Source: Symbiodinium natans (taxonomy: Eukaryota > Sar > Dinophyceae > Suessiales > Symbiodiniaceae). Taken from it: 15,000 nucleotides of DNA. The notes under the pieces are model-generated. The model was not told where the DNA came from. It worked only from the letters and a program-made list of their open reading frames with translations, and searched no databases. Position numbers and translations under genes: made by a program. This document shows positions 6,949-13,397 of the stretch, piece by piece. The stretch spans positions 135,717 to 150,716 of the forward strand of contig CAJNDS010002073.1 of assembly GCA_905221605.1 (NCBI GenBank). The letters are read 5' to 3'. How positions within the stretch are numbered: position 1 is the first letter of the stretch; every line of letters begins with the position of its first letter.

Positions 6949-7041
6949 TGGAAGTCCTTTGACTTCATAAGTTGACTTTCGTAACCCCTAGAAACCCTAT
7001 TGTAGTCCCCACAACCCACCTTAGGGTTTAGGGTTTAGGGT
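6949..7041. mobile_element. Family E copy 2, truncated into telomere repeat
   Basis: 6949-7020 follows copy 1 from its left end: GGAAGTCCTTTGACTT, then GTAACCCCTAGAAACCCTAT, then CCCCACAACCCACCTTA. The homology stops where copy 1 reads CAGCTTACTAACC, and the sequence continues as TTAGGGTTTAGGGTTTAGGG from 7021. The whole right terminal repeat is missing. This is a half-element capped by telomere heptamers. Confidence 0.75.
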
Positions 7042-7187
7042 CGAGGTTTAGGGACCTTGCTCCCCCCCCCCCCCGAGCCCCCCAAAACCCACGAGCCCCC
7101 TGCTCTCCAGGCCCTAAACCCTGTAGGGCGTCTCCATTGACCTGCAGGCCCAGTCCGTCGGAACTCTGCACAGGCCTTGGGACGCAG
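7042..7187. other. Spacer with C run
   Basis: GC-rich spacer containing a run of about 13 C at 7062-7074. No gene is recognised. Confidence 0.5.
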
Positions 7188-7267
7188 ACCCTAAACCCTA
7201 AACCCTAAACCCTAAACCCTAAACCCTAAACCCTAAACCCTAAACCCTAAACCCTAAACCCTAAACC
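7188..7267 (-). repeat. Perfect CCCTAAA array
   Basis: Eleven nearly perfect C-rich heptamers, followed within a few bases by degenerate G-rich TTTGGGG and TTTTAGGGG units at 7272-7320. The polarity therefore inverts at about 7268. Confidence 0.96.
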
Positions 7268-7399
7268 GCGTTTTCGGGTTTGGGGTTTTGGGGTTTTTTA
7301 GGGGTTTTGAGGGTTGAGGGGTCAGGCTTGGAGAGGATTTGAGGGAATGAAGAACGGCCACGTGGGTCGACTCTTGGGTGCTCCGATTTCCATACGGAA

Positions 7400-7494
7400 G
7401 GTTTAGGGTTTAGGGTTTAGGGTTTAGGGTTTAGGGTTTAGGGTTTAGGGTTTAGGGTTTAGGGTTTAGGGTTTAGGGTTTAGGGTTTAGGGTT
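7400..7494 (+). repeat. Perfect TTTAGGG array
   Basis: Thirteen uninterrupted perfect heptamers, among the longest clean arrays in the window. It abuts directly onto the left end of family C copy 2. Confidence 0.97.
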
Positions 7495-7590
7495 ATGTAC
7501 CTGAATAGGCTAATACTTGTGCCTTCAAGTGCCTCCTGTAGAAGGACTTTGGGGCCCAAGTATATGAGAATGAGGTACGTGGACCCCTAG
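7495..7590. mobile_element. Hairpin element, family C copy 2, inside telomere repeats
   Basis: The left arm ATGTACCTGAATAGG and the right arm GGGGCCCAAGTATATG, then GAGGTACGTGGACCCCTAGG, match family C. Both ends touch TTTAGGG repeats of the same orientation: 7400-7494 on the left and 7588-7640 on the right. Either it inserted into a telomere-like array or its own termini (CCCTAAGGG-like) seeded the arrays. Confidence 0.65.
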
Positions 7591-7640
7591 GGTTTAGGGT
7601 TTAGGATGTATGAGGGTTTTGGGGTTTAGGGTTTAGGGTA
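7588..7640 (+). repeat. TTTAGGG block, interrupted
   Basis: Two short G-rich runs split by GATGTATGAGGGTTTTGG, continuing the polarity of the array upstream of family C copy 2. Confidence 0.9.
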
Positions 7641-7739
7641 CTTAGACGCAAGAAGGGCCACCATCTAGAGAATTAAACCCCAGAAGCCGTAGAGGAAAGC
7701 TTGCCAGAATCGATGCCACTTTGGGGTCAGGGGGCTCTC

Positions 7740-7793
7740 AACCCTAAGCCCTAAACCCTAAACCCTAAACCCCAAACCCTAGACCCTAAACCG
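7740..7793 (-). repeat. CCCTAAA block
   Basis: About seven C-rich heptamers with CCCTAAG, CCCCAAA and CCCTAGA variants. Confidence 0.93.
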
Positions 7794-7887
7794 AAGCAAG
7801 CCACAAAAGAGGAGGAGACGACGGCCGATTCAACCTTGCGGTTTAGGTCTCAGGGGTTTGGCTTCAGGATTTCGTTCCTGTTAACGA

Positions 7888-7964
7888 TAGCCCTGTGGTC
7901 CAATTTTGCCGTTTATTTGTGTTTTAGGTTCCCTCGCAACGTAACCGCAACTGGGCTACCAAGA
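7888..7964. mobile_element. Hairpin element, family B copy
   Basis: The left word TAGCCCTGTGGTCC (7888-7901) and the right end GTAACCGCAACTGGGCTACCAAGA (7941-7964, as two joined words) fit the family B terminal pattern. The left end is diverged and lacks the CTTGG start. Confidence 0.5.
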
Positions 7965-8170
7965 TATACAGCAAAATGCTATAGTTAAGTTGACATAGTA
8001 AGGTTACATGGGGTTTACTAATTAGGGGACCCTTCAAATAGAACCCAAATGGCAGGATTCCCTTATTATAAGAACCCCAATAAGGTACCCCAATTTCGGA
8101 AACCACCATATCGCGAAATGCTTACCCTTACTACAACATGGCTACCAAGTTATACAGCAAAATGCTATGG
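7954..8170. repeat. 31-bp direct repeats flanking a 155-bp segment
   Basis: GGCTACCAAG, then A or T, then TATACAGCAAAATGCTAT occurs at 7954-7984 and 8140-8170 with 29 of 31 bases equal. It spans the family B right end plus its downstream flank, so it is a segmental copy rather than just another transposon end. The intervening 155 bp has no recognised feature. Confidence 0.85.
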
Positions 8171-8261
8171 TACATCATCGTACCCTTTCGGTAGCTGAGC
8201 CCTGAGCCCGGCAATGCCCCCCTTGTTCATCCCCTGAATCCCAGCAACTCCTTGGCCCCTT

Positions 8262-8313
8262 AGGGTTTAGGTTAGGGTTTAGGGCTCAGGGCTTAGGGTT
8301 TAGGGTTCAGGTT
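8262..8313 (+). repeat. Degenerate TTTAGGG block
   Basis: About seven G-rich units with TTAGGG, CTCAGGG and CTTAGGG variants. Confidence 0.9.
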
Positions 8314-8470
8314 TGAGCGTTTGCTTTTTTTTCAGGACCGAACCGGAACGTCCCGTTTGAACGAGCGACTGTCCCGTCAGGCAGGGCTTTGATCACCCTC
8401 CGCCCCTTCCCCCCAACCCTAAACCCCAAGCCCAAACTGTGGGGTAGGGGGTGTGGTGGCATAGTGGAGC
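8314..8470. other. Spacer with no recognised feature
   Basis: Unique-looking sequence leading into the AC/AT microsatellite. No gene is recognised. Confidence 0.5.
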
Positions 8471-8473
8471 ATG

Positions 8474-8505
<32 letters not shown>

Positions 8506-8727
8506 CAGATATATATCTATCTATCCATCTATCTATACATATATATATATATATATATATAAAGATATATATGCATACAGAAATACATATATATATATAG
8601 ACGCATATATGTATATGTTCATATGTATCTATGTCTATATCTATATCTATATCGATATCTGTCTCGATATCGATATCTATATCTATATCTATATATCCTA
8701 TATCCCATATATGTATGTGTGTATATA

Positions 8728-8758
<31 letters not shown>

Positions 8759-8760
8759 GT
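8471..8760. repeat. Compound AC/AT/ATCT microsatellite
   Basis: It starts as (CA)n, then (TA)n, (ATCT)n-like and CGATAT-rich tracts, and ends in (TA)n and GTGTATAT. Frames through it translate as Ile/Tyr/His-rich strings on both strands, which is an artefact of the repeat. Confidence 0.95.
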
Positions 8761-8962
8761 GGGGGGGTGTTATCCCTCAGCCGCAGTTTCGGTTTCTCCA
8801 AGCGAAACACGAGTCGGAGAAGGCCTTACAGGTCCTATGCAAGGGTTCAGGGTTTATGACTCATGGGGAATTTCGGGTTTATGATTTATGGCAATGCGGG
8901 ATTCTGGGTTCAGGGCTTCTTACTGAACATTGCAGTTGCTTACGGGGGTCGGGAGGTTTAGG

Positions 8963-9078
8963 TTGGGATGTTCCCCCCCCCCCCCCCCCCCCCAATACGA
9001 ACAGTCCTTAACGGGGATTATAATGGCGGCTACTATAGTCCCTATTAAGGACTGTTAGGATAAGGGTGAGCATCCCAA
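8963..9078. mobile_element. MITE-like element, family A copy 3, with target duplication
   Basis: TTGGGATG (8963-8970) and CATCCCAA (9071-9078) bound a 116-bp hairpin with arms including AACAGTCCTTAA and TTAAGGACTGTTAG. The flanks GGTTTAGG (8955-8962) and GGTTCAGG (9079-9086) match at 7 of 8 positions, an 8-bp target duplication like that of copy 1. The short C stretch of the other copies is expanded to about 21 C here. The target is telomere-like sequence. Confidence 0.9.
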
Positions 9079-9086
9079 GGTTCAGG

Positions 9087-9408
9087 GCTTGTAGGGCTGA
9101 GTCTGGGAGGGTTTGCCTCGGGAATGCTAGTGGTGCAGGGCTGCTGGTGGTCTACACCTACACTGTGGGTTGAGGATTTCCTCGTACCCCCTCCCTTCCA
9201 GGTTGGGATCGACAACCCTGTGCTGCTGCAATCAAATCCCTAGACTTAGGGTGTATGGACCATATCTATATGTATATATATATATAAACATGCGCCGTCA
9301 TAGGGTTCATGTAGCCTGCAAGGTGCATGTGTGTGTGTGTGTGCTGGACATGTCAGCGCAGTCCCATTGAAGTAAACACTTATAAGGGCCGTTTATTCCA
9401 CGCCATGA
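9087..9408. other. Spacer with TA and GT microsatellites
   Basis: It contains a short (TA)n near 9265-9285 and (GT)n near 9327-9343. The rest is unique-looking, and a 66-codon frame at 9170 has no recognisable domain. Confidence 0.55.
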
Positions 9409-9468
9409 CGGTTTAGGGTTTATAGGGTTTAGGGTTTTGTGGTTTGAACCCTAAACCCTAAACCCTAG
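9409..9468. repeat. Head-to-head telomere-like inversion
   Basis: G-rich GGTTTAGGG units (9409-9436) meet C-rich CCCTAAA units (9448-9468) across a linker of about 11 bp, forming a hairpin-capable junction. Confidence 0.88.
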
Positions 9469-9534
9469 TATGATAAAGCATAGAAAATCAATTCTCCCAA
9501 ATTGCCCTCAGCACCCAACCAACCCTCTCAACCT

Positions 9535-9708
9535 AAACCCCAAACCCGAAACCCCAAACCCCTCCCAAACCCTAAACCCCAAAGCCCTCTGAGCCCTCTC
9601 AACCCGAAGCCCTCTTCCTAAACCCTAAACCCCAAAACCCTAAACCCTAAACCCCCAAACCCTAAACCCCAAACCCTAAACCCAAAACCCAAAACCCTGA
9701 ACCCTATT
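9535..9708 (-). repeat. Degenerate CCCTAAA / CCCCAAA array
   Basis: C-rich telomere-like units interrupted by short A/C-rich linkers. CCCAAAC and CCCCAAA dominate, the complement of the TTTGGGG variant at 4549-4766. Confidence 0.88.
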
Positions 9709-9808
9709 TTTTCCTCAACGAAGCGAAGGTGGCCAGGGTCTCCGTCGCTCTGGAAGCATCCCGGGCCGCCGGAAGGGGCCGAGGCAACACCCCTACAACG
9801 AGCCCCAC

Positions 9809-9869
9809 GTTTAGGCTTTGGGGTTTAGGGTTTAGGGTTTAGGGTTTAGGAAACCCTAAACCCTAAACT
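9809..9869. repeat. Head-to-head telomere-like inversion
   Basis: G-rich heptamers run to GGGTTTAGG at 9850 and flip immediately to AAACCCTAAACCCTAAA at 9851-9868, with no loop spacer. It is the tightest inversion in the window. Confidence 0.92.
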
Positions 9870-9957
9870 CCCCCAAGGATCTAGCTTGGGGTTTGGGGTT
9901 TCGGGCTTAGGGCTTAGGGTAGGAAACTCTCAGCCCTGAGCGGGTTTAGAGATTTTA
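9870..9957 (+). repeat. Degenerate TTTGGGG patch
   Basis: Diverged G-rich units (GGGGTTTGGGGTTTCGGGCTTAGGG in pattern) give way to unique-looking sequence before the decamer array. Confidence 0.7.
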
Positions 9958-10130
9958 CAGGGTTTATAGGGTTTGTAGGGTTTATCGGGTTTTTCGGGTT
10001 CATAGGGTTTATAGGGCTTAAAGGGTTTTTAGTTTACAGGGCTTCTGGTGTTTATGGGGCTAATAGGGTTTATGGAGTTTGAGGGTTTTTGGGGTTTGAG
10101 TTTGTAGAGTTTGTGGGTTGAGAGGGGTTT
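9958..10130 (+). repeat. Decamer array (GGGTTTATAG)n
   Basis: Units spaced almost exactly 10 bp: GGGTTTATAG, GGTTTGTAGG, GTTTATCGGG, then TTCATAGGGTTTATAGGG. It decays toward 10130. It is a distinct short satellite related to the telomere heptamer but with a three-base extension, close to the 10.5-bp helical turn. Confidence 0.88.
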
Positions 10131-10133
10131 ATT

Positions 10134-10167
10134 AGTCGCAAGCAGAGATGGATTTCGGCTTGCGACT
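10134..10167. other. Perfect 10-bp inverted repeat
   Basis: AGTCGCAAGC at 10134-10143 and GCTTGCGACT at 10158-10167 with a 14-bp loop. It sits at the end of the decamer array. Its role is unknown: a small hairpin or a remnant of element ends. Confidence 0.8.
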
Positions 10168-10505
10168 TCGGCCAGTAGGAGCTGACTTAAATCAAGCGCT
10201 CGTGTCCACGGTGTATCGTTTGGAGTGTAGGGTTCGGGCAACGTTGCATGTTGATGAGAACAGGTGCTCGTATGCAAGGATTGGTAACAAGGTATTCGAG
10301 GTTACTCTAGGCAGAGTTTAGGAGCCTTTCAGCCCCTAGTGCAGAAAAAGCACGCACACCCTAAACCCGAAATCCAAAAGCCACTCGTCGCCTGAGATCC
10401 CATCGCTTTGCATCCCGCACCAAACCAAGCAGCGTGGAACAGTGCACCATGGCCGAAGTCTCCCTTCACCCCCCAAAAGGATTCCGAAACCCTAGCCACC
10501 AAATT
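10168..10505. other. Spacer with no recognised feature
   Basis: About 340 bp of balanced composition with a minus-strand frame of 82 codons overlapping the decamer array. It shows no recognisable domain, RNA or repeat. Confidence 0.5.
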
Positions 10506-10507
10506 CA

Positions 10508-10599
10508 GGGTTTCGGGTTTAGGGTTAGAGGCCCTAAACCCGAAACCCGAAACCCTTAACCCTAAACCCTAAACCCTAAACCCTAAACCCTAAACCCTT
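10508..10599. repeat. 17-bp perfect telomere-variant palindrome and CCCTAAA array
   Basis: GGGTTTCGGGTTTAGGG at 10508-10524 pairs perfectly with CCCTAAACCCGAAACCC at 10532-10548 over a 7-base loop, including the CG variant position. A C-rich array then continues to 10599. Confidence 0.93.
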
Positions 10600-10677
10600 C
10601 CAGGAGAGGCGGCCCAAGGAAGCTTGAAATCTACAGGGGGCCCAAATCTGTAACAAGAAGGGGTGGTGGCACCTTGC

Positions 10678-10808
10678 TATATGGGTGGGGTTTAGGGTTT
10701 AGGGTTTAGGGTCTAGGGGTGGTCCCTTTTTGGATCCCTATTATAATACGGCATCTAATATCTAGGGTACCCCAAAAGGGACCACAATTTTGACATCCAC
10801 CCATATAG
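10678..10808. mobile_element. Hairpin element, family D, arm split by telomere repeat
   Basis: The outer arms CTATATGGGTGG (10678-10689) and CCACCCATATAG (10797-10808) are exact complements. The inner arms GTGGTCCCTTTTTGG (10719-10733) and CCAAAAGGGACCAC (10772-10785) are near-exact. On the right the two parts are separated by 11 bp (AATTTTGACAT). On the left they are separated by about 29 bp of TTTAGGG repeat (10690-10718). The arm has been split or patched with telomeric sequence. Confidence 0.85.
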
Positions 10809-11029
10809 AAGACTGTTCATGGTACTTAGTATCCCAAGTACCTTGAACCCAATCCCTAAGGGTCCATGTACCCATATAGTATATATTTGGGCCCTACAGC
10901 TACTATATGGGAACCCCTTTAAGGCCCAAGTATGTACTATATAGGTACATGGGCGCTTAGGGATTGCTATATAGAAGGCTGTTCATGGTACGTAGTAACC
11001 CAATTTTTAACTGCACCAAGAACCCAATT
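10801..11029. repeat. Direct repeats flanking family C copy 3
   Basis: 10801-10836 and 10967-11002 match at 32 of 36 positions (ATAGAAGnCTGTTCATGGTA core). Similarity resumes at GAACCCAA on both sides. The left copy overlaps the family D right arm. The intervening 115-bp hairpin is therefore bracketed by a duplicated host segment. Confidence 0.85.
10851..10965. mobile_element. Hairpin element, family C copy 3 (best preserved)
   Basis: Inverted arms of about 43 bp: AATCCCTAAGGGTCCATGTA through GTATATATTTGGGCC at 10851-10893, and the complement GGCCCAAGTATGTACTATAT through CTTAGGGATT at 10923-10965. It is non-coding. The termini contain CCCTAA/TTAGGG, which may explain its association with telomere-like arrays. 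Confidence 0.88.
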
Positions 11030-11152
11030 ATAACCCCTCCCCCCACGAACAGCTTGCGTAGCAAAGCATGCCCTGACCAGGAAGTTCCTTGCAGGGGCGG
11101 CTGCCGCCACGCGAGTTCCACGAAGTGGCAGCCCTAGTAAAACCTTACTTGT
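11030..11152. other. Spacer with no recognised feature
   Basis: Unique-looking GC-rich sequence (GGGGCGGCTGCCGCCACGCG core). No gene is recognised. Confidence 0.5.
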
Positions 11153-11221
11153 AGGGTTTAGGGGTTGATATGTGTTTGGGGGGGTTTAGGGGTTAGGTTT
11201 AAGGATCTAGGGTTTAGGGTC
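11153..11221 (+). repeat. Degenerate TTTAGGG patch
   Basis: Scattered G-rich telomere-like units with unique interruptions. Confidence 0.8.
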
Positions 11222-11305
11222 TACGGAAACCCCGAACCCCAAAACCGAAATCCTTTAATCTTAAGGTCGGTTAGCATAAGTACAGGCCTGGGGAACGTCA
11301 TTGAC

Positions 11306-11411
11306 CTACTATTTGCTCAAGAACCCTCCCAAACAAATCAAGAGCAGTAGTCCCTATATAGCCCTTGTAAGGAAGATCATTTTTTAAGAACAGTTTTGGA
11401 GCAAACAATAG
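11306..11411. mobile_element. MITE-like element, family G copy 1
   Basis: CTACTATTTGCTCAAGAAC at the left and GTTTTGGAGCAAACAATAG at the right are imperfect inverted termini. The flanks carry a perfect 4-bp direct repeat TGAC (11302-11305 and 11412-11415). The 106-bp element is non-coding. Copy 2 at 13597-13725 shares the termini and also has a 4-bp duplication. Confidence 0.8.
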
Positions 11412-11430
11412 TGACTGTGGCTGTTCTAAA

Positions 11431-11510
11431 TCTTGGTAGCCTGGTGGTACCCTTTTGTCCTTTCGTTGGTTCAACCTGAACCAGCCCCCCAGTTTCCTGG
11501 GCTACCAAGA
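11431..11510. mobile_element. Hairpin element, family B (best preserved)
   Basis: TCTTGGTAGCCTGG (11431-11444) and CCTGGGCTACCAAGA (11496-11510) are inverted termini, and GGTTCAACC sits near the axis. The 80-bp element is non-coding. AAATC occurs on both edges but overlaps the terminus, so the target duplication is uncertain. Confidence 0.78.
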
Positions 11511-11578
11511 AATCAGGGTTTGTGGCTTAAGGGTTTAAGGGTTGAGATGTTAGGGCTCCATGGTTCAAGGCTTTTGCT

Positions 11579-11650
11579 GGTTTAGGGTTTAGGGTTTAGG
11601 GTTTAGGGTTTAGGGTTTAGGGTTTAGGGTTTAGGGTTTGTGGCTTAGAG
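11579..11650 (+). repeat. TTTAGGG array
   Basis: About nine perfect G-rich heptamers, decaying to GTTTGTGGCTTAGAG at the right. Confidence 0.95.
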
Positions 11651-11733
11651 TTGTATGCTTCAAGTTCCTTTTCTTGCCGTGATTTTCACATCCAAAGTGG
11701 TATTCGGTCCATAGGGTTCTCCCGCAACCCACT

Positions 11734-11889
11734 GTCTAAGGGTAGTTATCTGGTCCCTTCATGTGGTCCCTTGCCTTTTTTAAAGGGTTCTGAAATATGG
11801 GCCCTCGATTTTCATAATTTATAGAAGGCAGATGTAGCAGGTCCCCTGTTAAGGGCCCAGAGGAAGGGACCATGCAACTACCCTTAGAC
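11734..11889. mobile_element. Hairpin element, family H
   Basis: GTCTAAGGGTAGTT, then TGGTCCCTT at 11734-11759 is the near-exact complement of AAGGGACCATGCAACTACCC, then TTAGAC at 11864-11889. It is 156 bp. The left arm has TGGTCCCTT duplicated. The interior at 11781-11811 is shared with 3451-3481. Frames crossing the element are not called. Confidence 0.83.
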
Positions 11890-12169
11890 GCTGCTGACCA
11901 GGAGGTGAAGGGGGGCAACTTGCACCATTTACAGAGGTCGTCATCTCATTGTTTGAGTTCGATCCCCGGCTGTCTTTCAAGAAGTACGCCGGGCTTGCCC
12001 TTGCCAGCGAAGGTTGCGGGCTCCCGCAGTCGCCTGGACCTGAAAGTTTCGCAGCGTGCTGGCCTCTGGCCACGAAGAAGTTGCAAGCGCGCTTGTGATG
12101 GCTCCTCTGCCCTGCAGAAGTGTGCGACTGGAAAGAAGAGATCATGTGCCGCAGGCGTGTCGCATCCCA
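11890..12169. other. Balanced-composition island, possible exon or gene remnant
   Basis: About 280 bp of GC-rich sequence free of telomere repeats, open on both strands (a plus frame of 121 codons from 11872, minus frames of 74-98 codons). None shows a motif I recognise. The plus frame starts in family H and ends in family F, so its ends are certainly not native. It may be an exon fragment, pseudogene or unique spacer. Confidence 0.3.
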
Positions 12170-12273
12170 AGAGACTCCAAAACCCCTTAATTAAGGAACA
12201 TGCCTTAAATTATAATAGGAGCCCGAATATGATTTAAGGTATATTCCTTAATTAAGGGGTTTTTGGAGTCTCT
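12170..12273. mobile_element. Hairpin element, family F (near-perfect arms)
   Basis: Arms of about 41 bp: AGAGACTCCAAAACCCCTTA, then ATTAAGGAA, then CCTTAAAT at 12170-12210, against the complement at 12232-12273, with only a few mismatches and one length difference. The loop is about 21 bp. It is non-coding. The high arm identity suggests recent insertion or conversion, or selection on a hairpin RNA. Confidence 0.85.
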
Positions 12274-12379
12274 GGGTCTCAAGAATGTCTTCATATGCCT
12301 TCGTCGGTCATCTCTAAGGCGGGTTTTGTCAGCTCAGGCTGCGACTGTTCTGCGAAACCTGAAATCTCAGGGGGGCTGT

Positions 12380-12437
12380 GGTTTAGGGTTTAGGGTTTAG
12401 GGTTTAGGGTTTAGGGTTAAGGGTTTAGGGTTTAGGT
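12380..12437 (+). repeat. TTTAGGG array
   Basis: About eight G-rich heptamers with one GGTTAAGGG variant. Confidence 0.95.
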
Positions 12438-12947
12438 TGAGGGACTCGGCAGGACTTCTCGCAAATCGTGTGGTCACGTGGCAAAAAAGCAAGAAGCGCC
12501 TCAATGGCAGCTAGCTTGATGCATTTTGCGATCACAGGCCAGTGTGCCGAGGCCTTGGCTAGTGCCGGGAAGAAGCAGCTGAGAAGAACGGATCTCTTGC
12601 AAGGTCGTCCGGGCGCGCATGAGCGAGTCCTTCTTAGGGCGTTTGATGTTTAATAAGTTCTTGCATTGCCTACAGGAGGGCCATCACTTTGAACCGCCCG
12701 GCGAAGGTTTAAATTAAAACACGTCTAGCTCGGCCCTGAGCTAAAACACTCCTAGGGCCCCAGGGCTCAGCATTCTAGAGCAGGGCTTCCCTCCTTTCTG
12801 TTCCATCAAAGCATTTAGCACCCTAAGCATCCTAAATCCCCGAAGAGCCCGAAATCATGCCTTTTGTAGGCGATAAACAGAGCCTCCCCAAGCATTTACG
12901 TTTTGTAGGTTGCATCTTATTTCTTTAACTCAGCCTTAGCCACTAAA
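12438..12947. other. Spacer, with possible exon-like island 12456-12655
   Basis: Mostly unique sequence. 12456-12655 has coding-like balanced composition and a 61-codon plus frame ending at 12653, with basic and Ala-rich content and no recognisable domain. The remainder to 12947 shows no gene or repeat. Confidence 0.35.
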
Positions 12948-13152
12948 CCCGCAACCCGTAAACCCCAAACCATGCAACCAAAAGCCCTAAAACCCTCCCA
13001 TTAACCCTAAGCCCTTTAAGCCTTAACCCTTTTAACCCTCTCCCTTTAACCCGAAACCCTTTAACCCTAAACCCTTTAACTCTTAACCCTTTAACCCTAA
13101 CCCTGAACCCTAAACCCTAAACCCTAAACCCCAAACCCTAAACCCTAAACCC
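12948..13152 (-). repeat. Degenerate array of CCCTTTAA octamers grading to CCCTAAA
   Basis: The left part is diverged, the middle shows CCCTTTAA/CCTTAACC units of 7-9 bp, and the right end (about 13105-13152) is clean CCCTAAA. The gradient from degenerate to perfect suggests growth from the right side. Confidence 0.88.
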
Positions 13153-13255
13153 ACCCTTCATGGGTCTTGCGCAGAAACTATAACACATGAGCCGCGTGAA
13201 ACGTGAGGTTGCGGAGTCGGAGATCTCCCTGGTCCAGCTCACCGCAGGCTGTCGG

Positions 13256-13397
13256 CTTTAGGGTTTAGCGCCTTAGGCCTTAGGCCATTTAGGGTTTAGG
13301 CCTTAGGCCTTAGGCCTTAGGGTTTAGGGCCTTTAGGGCCTTTAGGGCCTTTAGGGCCTTTAGGGCCTTTAGGGTTTAGGGCTTAGGGTTTAGGGCG
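13256..13397 (+). repeat. Compound array of CCTTAGG and GGGCCTTTA units
   Basis: TTTAGGG is mixed with palindromic heptamers AGGCCTT (from about 13271 and again 13306-13320) and then five 9-bp units GGGCCTTTA at about 13326-13371, returning to TTTAGGG. It is a telomere-derived array that changed unit length. Confidence 0.9.

Noticed and set aside
8471-8884. 137-codon Ile/Tyr-rich frame
   Set aside because: Translation of TA/CA/ATCT microsatellite, with similar frames on both strands.
137-9397. GCCGTTTATT found three times (137-146, 7908-7917, 9388-9397)
   Set aside because: The match does not extend into the flanks, so it is too short to call a repeat.
11952-11972. tRNA T-loop-like word GAGTTCGATCCCCGGC
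   Set aside because: The bases flanking the loop do not pair as a T-stem, and no anticodon or acceptor stem can be fitted upstream.
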